A DNA stretch of 64,000 bases from Lytechinus pictus. Its lineage: Eukaryota; Echinodermata; Echinoidea; Temnopleuroida; Toxopneustidae. Every line of letters begins with the position of its first letter. Position 1 is the stretch's first letter. The translations under genes were made by a program, and so were the position numbers. The stretch covers positions 23,722,501-23,786,500 of the forward strand of contig NC_087262.1 in the NCBI RefSeq assembly GCF_037042905.1. Reading direction: 5' to 3'. The notes beneath the pieces were generated by a model that was given only the letters and a program-made list of their open reading frames with translations, was not told the DNA's origin and did not search any database. Shown in pieces: positions 19,988 through 30,881 of the stretch.

Positions 19988-22586
19988 ACAAGTGGAACGC
20001 CCCTGGCAGTCTCGCATTACACAATTCGATATAGCAGCAGTGCTGTCTTTGAAAACAGCTAATGAATATTATTCACAGAAGAAAACACTGATATGATAAT
20101 AAAATATGTCCATTATTGACTCAAAATGACCTTTCAGGGAATAATTTCCTGGTATCGCATCGCAATTTGCTCCACATTTTTGAAGGACTGCTATGCATAA
20201 AGTGATTTGTACAGCATATTTTTACATGGGACTGTACATTACTTAGTTGAGAGCTTTTCTCTAATGACCCAAAATACTAATTAGATTTGTAAAGCAAAAT
20301 GATCATGTGACCAAAGACGTGCAAAACAATCATTCATACTTGATTACCCTTATGTCGATGTTTCATGAGCTAGATCTATACACTTTCTAAGTTATGATGA
20401 TAAATTCAACACATACTCCCAACACGGCCAGAGTTTATTGACATTTAAATGACCTTTGATCTTGGCCATGTTCCTGAAACGCGCAGTACTGTTAGACTTT
20501 TCAAAGGCATTTGATAAAGTACCACATGAAAGACTCTTGAGAAATCTAGCCTTTTATGGCATCCAAGGAAATCTTCTTGGTTGGATCAGAGCCTTCCTTA
20601 AAGATCGTGTCCAACAGGTGGTGCTTGAAGGAACTACCTCTCTCCCAGCTGATGTCAACTCGGGCGTACCTCAAGGGACTGTACTTGGCCCACTTCTCTT
20701 CTTGGCCTACATCAACGACCTGCCTAAGTGTGTCCAGTCGGAGGTGCGGATGTTTGCCGACGATTGTCTTCTCTACCGACACATCAGTTCGCAATCTGAC
20801 GCAGACGCACTCCAAGAAGATCTCACTAACCTGCAAGATTGGGAAGCCAAGTGGCAGATGTCTTTCAATCCATCGAAGTGTGAAGTTCTGAGAGTGACCA
20901 ATAAGGTGAAAAATGTCATCAAATCGCCTTATTCTCTTCATGGAGTTGAACTTCCAGCTGTTGACAATGCCAAGTACCTCGGAGTACACATCAACTCCAA
21001 GCTCAGCTGGAAGACGCATATTGACAGTACATGTAAAAAAGCAAATAGTACACGTGGATTCCTCCAGAGAAACCTGTATGGCTGCCCCATGAAAATCAAG
21101 GACCAGGCATACAGGACATGTACGACCTATCATTGAGTATGCAGCAACAGCCTGGGATCCTCACTACCAAGACTACATCTGGAAACTTGAAATGGTTCAG
21201 AGGCGTGCTGCTCGGTTTACACTTGGAGACTACCACCCCAGACACAGTGTCACCGAAATGCTTCACTCATTGAAATGGCAGTCTCTCGCTGAAAGGAGAG
21301 CTCATCTGAAAGTGATCATGCTCTATCGTATTCTTCATGGACTAATTGCCATCCCACCTGAAACTCCTTACCTCTACCCAGCACTACGATCATCTGGACG
21401 ACGACATACTCAATATCGACAACAATTGTGTAGGACCTCTGGGTTTCAGAACTCCTTCTTTCCTAGTGTTGTACGCCATTGGAACCAGCTCGCTGCCAGT
21501 GTAACATCTGCTTCTTCTCTGGAACAGGTTAAGAGGCAGCTGGACGGGATAACGCTGCGCAAGGCTTAGATGGAAAAGGAGTTAGTTTTTAATTGCACAA
21601 GGAGCACTTTTACCTTATATGTACATACACCTTTAACCTCATAAGCATATTACTGAGGTTTGGCAATGCAGCATGGCACACTAGTTTTTAAGCACTGCAC
21701 AAAGTACGAAAATACTCTACCCAGAGGTCTGTACTACACCCGGAAGAAGAAGAAGGGTATTCAGGGATACATTGCTGCTCTTATATGTCCAAGTTTCCTG
21801 AACTAGATCCATAAACTATTAAAGTTACATGTATGATAGCAATTCCACAAATACCCCCAACATTACCAAAGTTTGTTGACTCTATGACCTTTGACCTTGG
21901 TCATGTGACCTGAAACTCGCACAGGATGTTCAAGGTTACTTGTTTGCTCTTATGTCCACATTTAATGAATTAGATCAATAAAATTTCAAAGTTAAGATGA
22001 CAATTCCTCAAATAACTCCAACATGGCCAAAGTTCGTTGACCCTAAGTGACCTTTGACCTTCGTCATGTGACCTGTAACTCGCACAGGATGTTTGAGGAT
22101 ACTTGATTGCCCTTATGTCCAAGTTTCATGAACTAGATCCATAAACTTTTAAAGTTATGATGACAATTCCTCAAATAACCCAAACATGGCCAAAGTTTGT
22201 TGACCGTAAGTGGCCTTTGACCTTAACCTGAAACATAAGTGATACACTATTACCCTTATGTCTAAGTTTTATGAACTAGGTCCATATACTTTTTAAGTTA
22301 TGACATTTCAAAAACTTAACCTTGGTTAAGATTTCGATATTGAGTCCCCCAACACGGTCTAAGTTCATTGACCCTAAATGACATTTGACCTTAGTCATGT
22401 GATTTGAAACTCAAGCAGAATGTTCAGTAATATTTGATCACCCTGATGTCCAAGTTTCATGAACTAGGTCTATATACTTTTTAAGTTATGATGACATTTC
22501 AAAAACTTAACCTTGGTTAAGATTTCAATGTTGACGACGACGCCGCCGACGGAAAAGTCTCGCTCTGCTATGCAGGCGAGACAAAA
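19988..22586. repeat. Dispersed DR1-containing tandem repeat element, copy 1, interrupted by a LINE
   Basis: Starts AGTGGAACGCCCCTGGCAGT and ends TGCTATGCAGGCGAGACAAA. The interior is a ~160-bp tandem unit with GACCTTTGACCTTGGTCATG, GAAACTCGCACAGGATGTTC and TCCAAGTTTCATGAACTAG. Perfect DR1 pairs (TGACCTTTGACCT) lie at 21885-21897 and 22048-22060. Copy 2 is at 33591-34560. The LINE at 20486-21754 sits within one unit. Confidence 0.85.
20486..21754 (+). mobile_element. 5'-truncated non-LTR retrotransposon: reverse transcriptase C-terminal half
   Basis: The frame from about 20488 reads VLLDFSKAFDKVPHERLL, then SGVPQGTVLGPLLFLAYIND and MFADDCLLY, the RT catalytic FADD box, then NPSKCEVLRVTNK and YLGVHINSKLSWKTHI. 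A reading-frame break near 21110-21125 is followed by VRPIIEYAATAWDPHYQDY and a typical non-LTR C-terminus ending RQLDGITLRKA and TAG (21567-21569). The 3' end is a GAAGAAGAAG tail near 21742-21754. The 5' end is truncated inside the RT and the coding frame is broken, so the copy is dead. CR1/Jockey-like by appearance; the clade was not determined. Confidence 0.88.
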
Positions 22587-22795
22587 ATGGAAAAACATGA
22601 GGCATATGAAAATAAAAGGGAAAAGAGATAAGGAAAGACAATAGACCATGACTTCAACGTGCGGATAAAAAAAAAATAAGTTAAGGAGGCATGAAATGGT
22701 GAATTTGATGATATGATTATTCAAAATTAAGGAAATGATGACATGTATGATTTCAGAAAATTATTTTTAAGTTTCTGTTTAAAATAACTGAGCAG

Positions 22796-24535
22796 GGGTG
22801 GATCCAGCCTTCGCCAATAGGGGGGGGGCGGATTTTTTTCAGCCATATTTTCTCCGATCGGCCGCTCGAAGATTTTTTTTTGTTTCTTTGAAGGGGTAGT
22901 CCTAATAGTCACCTCTTAGCTTTATTCTTATGAATAAACATAAATATATAATATCATAATCCTTATTTATATAATGCGAGCGCGAAGCGCGAGCTAAATT
23001 TTTATGGAAATCTTATGTATTTTTTCCTAAAATTTTGAACATTCTGGGCAATGTTTTTTAACCTGAAAAAGATGTATGTATGCAAATTAATTATTACTAC
23101 GAACGTGAAGCGCGAGTAGAAATGAATTGATGAAAAAGGAATCTGTTAAAGACTGCTTGCAGTTAGCCATGAAGACGTTACATATTTTAAGAATCAAATA
23201 ATGCGAGCGCGAAACGCGAACGGAGAAAAAAATGAGATTTAGACCTAAAAACGGGACACTCTATTCATGTTTTGTAAATCATGAAAAGAATGAGTAATAG
23301 GGGATCATCCTACATTAATAATGCGAGCACAAAGCGCGAGCAGAAAATTTTGATATTGTGATCTGAAACTGGATAATGTTTTAAATAGAGAACAAGTTGA
23401 GTATCTGAATAAACATGTGCGCGCGTGTTTCATATTTAGACCTAGAATCTAGGCATTCTAAATACATCTTTTATCATGAAAATCAAAGCGAGCGCCAAGC
23501 GCGAGCTTAAACTTATTCATATTCCGATCTGAAAAAAAGAGTCAATTTCAGCTCTATATTTCAAGCACTTTGTAGGAAAATTGTGAGGTGAATATGGATC
23601 GCACTTAATAAAGAGCTGATATTTTTCGTTATTATTACTTTGAGTTTTAACATAGGACCGGTACATCCTTAGGACATGCATATGAAAATGATGACTATCT
23701 TCCTATTCCTCTTGCTAAGCGAGAGATGAAACAAAAGGGACAATTTAATTATTAGATTAATATCTTATTCATTAATGCCTGATGAGGGCGCGAAATCTGA
23801 TTATATTGTGGCCTGAAAACTGGACATTTCAAGCACTTTTGTAATTATAAATAGGAGGCATCAGTTAATATATTTTAACCATTAATGCGAGCGCAAATCG
23901 CGAGCCAAAATTTTTGATAAACTGTCTTAAAACGGGATTTTTAAGTAGTTTGTTGTAAAATCAATACTGAGACATATATAACTCGCCAATCAAAATGCGA
24001 GAGCGCAGCGCTAGCTGATACGATTTGACAATCAGACCTGAAAAGGGATAATTTGAAAACTTTTTGGAATACACGAAAATAATAGGTACCTGATAAATCA
24101 AAATTTGCGAGCGCGCAGCGCGAGCAGATACTGTTAATATTCAGACCATAAAACTGACATTTTTACAGAGCACTTTTTGAAAATCAGTTTGTAAATCACA
24201 CAAAATAATGAAAGTTCGATTTCCGAGGTGAATTATATTTTGTATATTGACTTCTAAACTTGATATTTTAACTCCATATTGAACAAGATATGAAAATCAC
24301 CTAACAGGCAATGCGAGCGCGAAGCGCGAGCGAAAATTTTATATAGTGACATGAAAGATTCTTTTTATTTTCCAAGTCTTCCCCTCATCGTATTTTATTC
24401 ACAAGTCTTCCTCCTCTTCTTTTTTCTCCTCTCTTTTCCCTCTTTTTTTCCACCCTTTTTTCGTTCTTTCCCTTTTTTCCTTTTTTTTTTTGCTCCGCCA
24501 ATGGGGGGGGGGGGCGGGCCCCCCCTGGATCCGCC
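22796..24535. mobile_element. Putative hAT-like element enclosing CpG array B
   Basis: The left end is GGGGTGGATCCAGCCTTCGC followed by a G-run; the right end is a G-run, C-run and CTGGATCCGCC. Both resemble GGCGGATCCAG-type termini seen elsewhere in this window. No clean target duplication is seen, so the boundaries are tentative. Confidence 0.45.
22970..24345 (-). repeat. Tandem array with CpG-rich mirror-repeat core (array B)
   Basis: About ten cores resembling GCGAGCGCGAAGCGCGAGC near 22976, 23099, 23201, 23320, 23488, 23783, 23886, 23995, 24105 and 24311, in the opposite orientation to array A. Spacers between them are AT-rich and contain GACCTGAAAA-like phrases. Confidence 0.82.
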
Positions 24536-24629
24536 TATGTTATGGACCTGTAGTAGGTCCATGCACTCATGGTTCTCGAGACCCGGCACGCGGCAACGCC
24601 TCTATCTGCTTGCTTTTACGTGCCTGCTA

Positions 24630-24892
24630 TGCGGGTAAACGAATGTAAAAGAATGCAAAGCACCATCGTATAGATCGGAATTGGTCACCATTGTTTTGGC
24701 TCTTCAGTGGTTGGAAAATTTGAATGTATATAATAAAGTGGTAATTTTGACTGATTCTCTGAGTGCTATTGAAGCGGTCAAGGAAAACAACGATGATGAT
24801 TTCGTTAGAGAAATCATAATTACCGCTGCTTGTCTAAAATACAAAGGTACATTAATTTGCTTAGAGTGGATTCCATATCTCACTGTGGCGTT
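24630..24892 (+). pseudogene. RNase H-like domain remnant of a retroelement
   Basis: The frame reads KAPSYRSELVTIVLALQWLE, then VVILTDSLSAIEAVKEN and a stretch ending ICLEWIP. This matches the RNase H order SEL-x-A-x3-AL, a TDS catalytic Asp motif, and W-I/V-P. After EWIP the expected S-H-x-G-V continues only in another frame (ISHCGVQ), showing a frameshift, and the copy stops at a hAT-like insertion at 24893. The domain's first catalytic strand is not found upstream. Confidence 0.75.
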
Positions 24893-25090
24893 CAGTGGCG
24901 TAACTACGGGAGAGCACGGGGGCACTTCCCCTCCCCCCCTCCCCCATCGGCTGATCCCCAAAAAAATAACGGGGAAAAGGAGAAAAGGTGGAAGAAAGAA
25001 GAAATTATTGTTCATTATAATGTTAAATTATAATTATGTTATGTTATATTACATAATAAAAAATACTTTTATCATAACTTTATGAAACAT
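24893..25090. mobile_element. hAT-like element copy inserted in the RNase H remnant
   Basis: Begins CAGTGGCGTAACTACGGGAG and shares CATCGGCTG plus a purine-rich and AT-rich body with 19318-19560. The right end was not resolved. Confidence 0.6.
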
Positions 25091-25267
25091 AATTTGCGCA
25101 GAGTCTATGTCTTCATGGTTCCTGGTGCTCGCATTTTCTGTTTAACGAGATATAGAATCCTGTTGTACTAAAACCTCCCGTTTTCAAGTCAATATACACC
25201 AAATATATTTCCTCGAACTTCGAGTTATAATTGTTATATGTAGTGACATGTGCTTCTTTTTCATCAC

Positions 25268-26318
25268 CAGTGGCGTAACAGGCGGGGGGGGGGCAAGCTG
25301 CCCCCCTGGCGGATTTCACCGGGAAACGAAAGAAAACGAATTTTTTTTTTTAGTGGAAAAGGAAGGAAAGCGGGAAAAACGAACGAAAGAAGAACATTTG
25401 AGAAAGAACAGATCATTCCGAAATAGGCCTATGTAATGCTATAGCATGATGGGAAATGAATTAAAAGATGACAAAATGGCAAACAGGAGCGGGAAACGGA
25501 GGTAAAATGGAATTAGTGAAAAGCTAAATTGGAAACAAAGAAAAGGGACAAGAAAAAATACTTAATAACACGACCGGGCTGCCGAGGATTGAAAAAAAAG
25601 AGCGGGAAGAAAGATGGACTGCATACAACATTGTGCTATAAGCTTGCTAAATTGTATGCAAATAAGCTGCCGGGGCTTTGCCCCAGACCCCACGCAGTAG
25701 GGGCTCTTCATCTATAACCTTCAAATGGCTCTATAACACCCCCCTGTAGGGACCATTCCTACATTAAGCTTTACGTTGATGGGGGGAGGGGTCTTGGTTC
25801 CACACTCAAGAGGAAATAAAAGAAATTATAGAAGACAACGTATAATGAAATGTGTTATTTGCTGAATATAATGGAAAAATCTATCAAATAATTAGACTTT
25901 GATTTCAATAGGCAATTTTTTCCAGCTCGCTTTGCTCGCTGGCGACTTTTTACAAATTTTCACACATTGCTATGTTTTGCCCCCTCAAAATATTTGGTTC
26001 ATTACGCAACTGGGTTGAATAAATGTGTTGTGTAAAAAAGCTATTCTGTATATACCCGCGATTTGATTAAAATAGCGACAATCTGCGAGTTTTGAATGGC
26101 TTTTATATCAAGAAGTTCAGGGGGCTCCGCCCCGGACTCCAACCGCATAGCACTGCCGTATATGAGTATGGAAGGGTTGGGCCATGGCCCCCAAAAGTTT
26201 TACAACCAAGAACAAAACAAAAAAAGGAGGCAATAAAAGCAAAGGAAAAATGTAGGATACGATTTTAATTACTGATAATAATGTCAAAAAATCTCTCAAA
26301 TTTAGATTCTCATGAAAA
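25268..26318. mobile_element. hAT-like element, right-truncated copy of 7098-8664
   Basis: Starts CAGTGGCGTAACAGGCGG and follows the 7098 element in order (GCAAGCTGCCCCCCTGGCGG, AGGCCTATGTAATGC, CCGGGGCTTTGCCCCAGACC). Similarity stops near 26318, where a piece of the family 9 repeat begins. Confidence 0.82.
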
Positions 26319-26324
26319 GGTGTT

Positions 26325-26462
26325 TTGTGAAATATAAGCGAAAGTTTAAAATGTCATAACTTCCTTATTTCAAATCCGATTTTGATGGAATTTTCAGCAT
26401 AATTCTTGTTTGATTTTTCCCTATTTATTCAAATCAACATTTTTCTGGGGTGGACTTAGAAT
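26325..26462. mobile_element. Half copy of the 600-bp inverted-repeat family 9
   Basis: TAAAATGTCATAACTTCC, AAATCCGATTTTGATGGAAT and TTTTTCTGGGGTGGACTTAG match the right half of 15122-15727. Confidence 0.75.
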
Positions 26463-26479
26463 AACAACGTTATGACATT

Positions 26480-26870
26480 CTTTTTCATTTAATAGTGAAA
26501 CAGTTCTATGCATGGCTTCATGAATATGCAATGAGCGAGCTGATATCATTTCCCCACAAAATTTGAAATAATTATTTATTCAAATTGTGACCTCCGAGAA
26601 TTGATTGACAACTGATTTAATGTTTAATATAATCATTGCTCCAACATATTTTGTTACAAGGGAGACATATCATGCACACTTGTATAAAAATATGAAATAA
26701 TATTGTGATATCATGTAATAACATAAGAAAAGAAAAGTGGGGACTTGACATTCACCAATCCACCTACACTATATTCATGACAGTATTCTATAACTGTTTT
26801 AACAAAATATTGCTTAATTTTAAACTTCAGTAATTAACTTCTTTATTTGTTATAAGATTTTAGGAACTTT
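26480..26870 (-). repeat. Inverted copy of the repeat at 18086-18420
   Basis: Shares, in reverse complement, the AAAATATTGCTTAATTTTAA, GTTACAAGGGAGACATAT and ACATAAGAAAA phrases. Confidence 0.55.
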
Positions 26871-27512
26871 TTAACATTTTGTTCGGGAAATTTTACTCTA
26901 TTCAGTTGAAATAATTATTTTCATCCCGGGGTAAATCTGTATAATTCTGTATAATTACTTTCTGTTTACTTCAATTTTTTATTATTTGCCTTTCAGAATC
27001 TTCTACAGAATTGACGCGTTATAACTCATACTAATTATATTCAGAATATATATTTGCAACAATTGTATTTTCTTGAAATACAGTATTTTGACAAATAAAA
27101 AAATCTAAATAAAAAAAATGTAATCCAAATGTTTAATAAGTATGAGGTGTTTCCTCACCTTATATACGTTTTTCGGGTACGATGTGTATATTTTTTTAAA
27201 GAGGCCATCTATTGATTAATAGATGGTTTGTCAAAGTGACAGACAAAATATTTCTCAGATTTTTCTTCATCTTAAGTTCGTATAATTATTTCACCTTCTC
27301 GTTTTGTTGGTGATTTCGATATTGTTTGGGAGCAAAATTTTCCAATAAATATCTTGGGTTACTGGTCAACAAATCCTAATACGGTTTCTTGGGTAATTGG
27401 GCCTAATATAACGTTATTTGGAGAGAGAAATTATTCGTGATTTATTTTCGTAGGGTGGATTATGATAGAAAATGAATCATATTCGTCACACAAAATTCTT
27501 CTTTTTTCTCAG
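26871..27512. other. AT-rich stretch, nothing recognised
   Basis: No exon, repeat family or RNA gene could be identified apart from a short palindrome, CTATTGATTAATAG, near 27208. Confidence 0.4.
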
Positions 27513-27531
27513 AGTAACGATCCCTCTTCAG

Positions 27532-27675
27532 GCGATCCGAGCTGAGGCGTTTGCATCCATGCTTGCTGGAGTTTTCGGCGAGGACTGTGAGCGTGCCCTC
27601 TACGGTGATTTCACTCTAGATGCTTCCATACATGACACTGCATATTTCCAGCATGTGATAACAAAGAGAAAATGA
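27532..27675 (+). CDS. Orphan terminal exon, unknown protein
   Basis: Two acceptors are possible: CTTTTTTCTCAG (exon from 27513) or CCTCTTCAG (from 27532, phase 0). The frame reads AIRAEAFASMLAGVFGEDCE, then RALYGDFTLDASIHDTAY, FQHVITKRK and TGA at 27673-27675. GC is well above the flanks, and AATAAA follows 48 nt after the stop. I do not recognise the family. No upstream partner exon was found. The phase-0 acceptor would fit the phase-0 donor of TIL exon 2, but nothing else links the two, and an independent gene is at least as likely. Confidence 0.45.
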   Translation, partial: AIRAEAFASMLAGVFGEDCERALYGDFTLDASIHDTAYFQHVITKRK

Positions 27676-27722
27676 TGAAGCGATGAAGATAACTTATCGC
27701 CTCTTATTTTTGTGTGTATTCT

Positions 27723-27728
27723 AATAAA
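27723..27728 (+). terminator. Polyadenylation signal of the orphan exon
   Basis: AATAAA 48 nt after the TGA at 27673-27675, an unusually compact but plausible 3' UTR. Confidence 0.5.
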
Positions 27729-28099
27729 AATCTGATAATCTTCCGAAAGTCTAACCAATTGGAAGACCCCGCATCCCACATTTTTCAATAGGGAGTTTTC
27801 GCACAGGGTAGTAGTATTTTATTTTGTAGATTAAAAAGCTGGTATTTTGTCACCTTGATTCGTGTAGGCCTAACTTATATATTTTGTAACATTAAGAAAA
27901 AAACTACCCATTCTCTGGGGCACAATTCATCTTTTTTTAATTATTGGCGGAGCATCTGTAATAATATATATTTAAAGGTCTATATACTAAGATTTATTTT
28001 TATTTTAATATTCGAATTTGTATTCCTTTACGCAAAGAGGCTGCATTTATTTATATACATCATTGTATGGTTCAGTTCAATTCATTTATTTTCTCAGCA

Positions 28100-29900
28100 T
28101 AAAAAAATGATATATATACAGTATGTACAGTAATGACAAATAATATCAGAGAAAATTAGAAACTACCGAAAAGTAATATTCATGTCCTTTGGGAATCTAC
28201 CTGTTAAAAATGATATATTGATGATATGTATTGGGGATTTTGTTATGAAATGTATTACTTTTTAAATAACACACTGACTAATTCCATCAAATCCCATGCT
28301 TTTACTTGATTTAAAATGTTTGACTATTTAAATAATTTCATGTTCATTTGTAGTATTTAAGAATATAGAATTTTGACATTGTTTTGAGAGATAAGATAAA
28401 AATTATTAGAACACTGGGGAATATTTGATTTGATAGCTATATTAATAGCAAAAAATGCTAATTTGATCATCAGTTATTTTAACACCATCTTTCATCAAAT
28501 AAGTGTTCAAATCATTTTTATTTTTAGAAAGCATGTCATTAATTATTTTCCACAACTTAGAAGGTTATTTCTATCTTTTTGCAACAAATTACTATAATAT
28601 TGTTTTGGGGCCTTTTTTTTAATTAGGTTCAATTTATTTCGGTAAGATTTTAACTTCCTTTCACTCGTTTGATTTCTATTTTTGCAAAAATGTTTATGTA
28701 AAATGTTTTGTATGTATGCATTTTAATAAACACTTTGTTATCCATGGCTTGCGTATTTTTTGCTTTGTTTTTGTTCTTATTGATACAGTTACTGTCGTAC
28801 GCATTTTTTAAATAGTGCATGAATTTAAAATAACATTACAATATCTTTGCATAATACAATTTCATCCCAGGAAATATTAGATAGGTCATTTTTCAGAGAA
28901 TTTATAGAAGCTGTATCTGTCTTATGTAATGTGGGAGGAATAATTTCATTGGTCTATAGATTACTTATTAGGAATATGGGGAGATGATCAGTAATGTCGC
29001 TGTAGAATATCCCTGTCTGAATTTGAGAAGTATGTACATTAGTAATTATGTTGTCGATTAAAGTTGAAGATTGGGTGGTTATCCGGGTGGGCTTATCTCT
29101 TAAAGGACGGAATGAATTATTATAAAATATTAACAAAATCATTTATGTATTTATTGGAATCAATGTTCAGAAAATTTATATTAAAGTCACCCATAATGCA
29201 AATGCACTTATTTTCATGAGACAATTTGTCAAGACATTCATCAATATTTTCATTAAAGCTTTTGAAATCTACATGAGGGTCTCTATATATGACACCAACC
29301 ACAATATTCTTTCTACTTTGCAATACTATTTCTATAAAAAAGGATTCACAAAAAATAATTTGATAAACATATATCGGATCTTATTTTGACATTAAATGAG
29401 TTATGAATGAACAGGGCAACAAAGAACTCCTCTTCAATCAAGTCTTTCACTGTGATAATTAAACAAGAATGGTGTGTTATTATGAATCCAAGTTTCACTA
29501 AAACCATAAATATAAAATTTTAAATTAAGTTGAGTAATAAAGGAATGAATATCATCAAAATTTCTATATAGACTTCTAGAATTAAAATGAAGCATACTAA
29601 ATCTCTGTTTGTTACCTTCACATATCCGTTTGGTATTATAGAATTCATCACATAACCAATATCTTAATGGATTGTCAAATACATAAAAATTGTCATCTGA
29701 GTCATCAATATTTTCTTGCTCAATATCTGATTCAACATGAGTAAAATCAGTATTATTAATTACATTACCTGGAGAGGGGGACAACTTGACATAGTCAAAA
29801 CACACAAGTACACACAGTAGCACATTCAGATAATAAAAACTAAAATGGCAGTATATATTAATAAGTATAACAGATGAATGGTAGTCATTCACTTATTTGT
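28100..29900 (-). mobile_element. Decayed non-LTR retrotransposon, endonuclease region
   Basis: Minus-strand frames give FSMLHFNSRSLYRNFDDIHS and IYGFSETWI, then NIVVGVIYRDPHVDFKSF, CICIMGDFNINFL, and finally LIDNIITNVHTSQ with ITDHLPIFL. These are the ordered motifs of an apurinic-type endonuclease (N, SETW, YR-P, GDFN, SDH). They lie in different frames with stops between. Past 28950 only degraded linker-like sequence follows and no RT is seen, so the copy is a dead 5' piece. Unlike the RT fragment at 20486 it is very AT-rich, suggesting a different family. Confidence 0.8.
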
Positions 29901-30250
29901 GATAATCCAATCCTTGTCGTCAGTATAAACTTAAATGATGACGTCATATAGCAAGTATAATTGGGTATGATTTGAAACTAATTTGGCAATTATTTTCTCT
30001 GAACTAAATGCGTGCATGCAGCATTGCCTTAAATTGATATTACATGTAACACTCAATAAAGTATCAGTTCTGAACCTCAAATAAGATCATTGGCAACTGT
30101 TGTTATTGGTTTGTACCTATATACTTGGTCTACTAGTAGAATAATCTAATACTCAGATCATCTAATACCATTTTGGCTAGACCCACTTGGTCTACTATCA
30201 ATTTTCTTCTAATTACCATTCGATCAAAACATTACCTTGTCTATTATACT

Positions 30251-30532
30251 CACCAGGGTCCTGTCTTACAAAGAGCTACGATTGATCCAATCAACCACAA
30301 CTATGGAAAGCCAGCAATGTCACAATCTAAAATGCATTGTTTGTTCAAAATATTTTTTTCTAGATATGACGTGAAGTCATAGATTCATTGCTTTCTTTAA
30401 AATTCAGTGTGCTTTTCTTTGCTTATAAAGGACATTGTGCAAATTTCTTTTTAAAAAATATGATATTGTTGGACTTCCAAATAGTTTAGTTTGATCGGAT
30501 CAATCGTAACTCTTTGTAAGACAGGGTCCTGG
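30251..30532. mobile_element. Foldback MITE, family 2 copy a
   Basis: Ends CACCAGGGTCCTGTCTTACA and its inverse TGTAAGACAGGGTCCTGGTG; sister copy at 49140-49413. Confidence 0.85.
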
Positions 30533-30716
30533 TGTATCATTTAGGTCTAGTACACAGTTTTCCAACTGAAAATTAAGTCCATTAACAGTTCATCTAGTCA
30601 TATAGACTAAGAAGTGTTAGATCAAGTGGATATTATTAGATGATATGGGTTTGGCCTAGCTGGAAATGAGACAAAGTAATTAATGGGCTATAAGACGTAA
30701 CCAAAGTGGTTTGGAT

Positions 30717-30873
30717 CATTGGCGGCGGAAGCCAAAAATTTTAGGGGTGACGCAGAAAAAAAGAATTGACAAGCAAAAAAAAAAGGTTATCAACAAAAAA
30801 TTTAGGGGGGTCGTCCCCCCACCTAAAAATTAGGGGGGGACACATCCCCCCCCCCCCGCTTCCGCCACGTATG
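30717..30873. mobile_element. Short hAT-like MITE with 8-bp target duplication
   Basis: Ends TTGGCGGCGGAAGC and GCTTCCGCCACG are inverted, with G- and C-runs inside. GTTTGGAT occurs on both sides (30709-30716 and 30874-30881). Confidence 0.72.
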
Positions 30874-30881
30874 GTTTGGAT

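Noticed and set aside
20546..21133. 195-codon minus-strand open frame
   Set aside because: Antisense of the reverse transcriptase fragment; the plus strand carries the FADD and SGVPQG motifs.
22970..24345. Regularly spaced ~19-bp repeats resembling a CRISPR array
   Set aside because: The repeats diverge, spacers share sequence, no cas genes exist, and the context is animal nuclear DNA; it is a tandem transposon-associated array.
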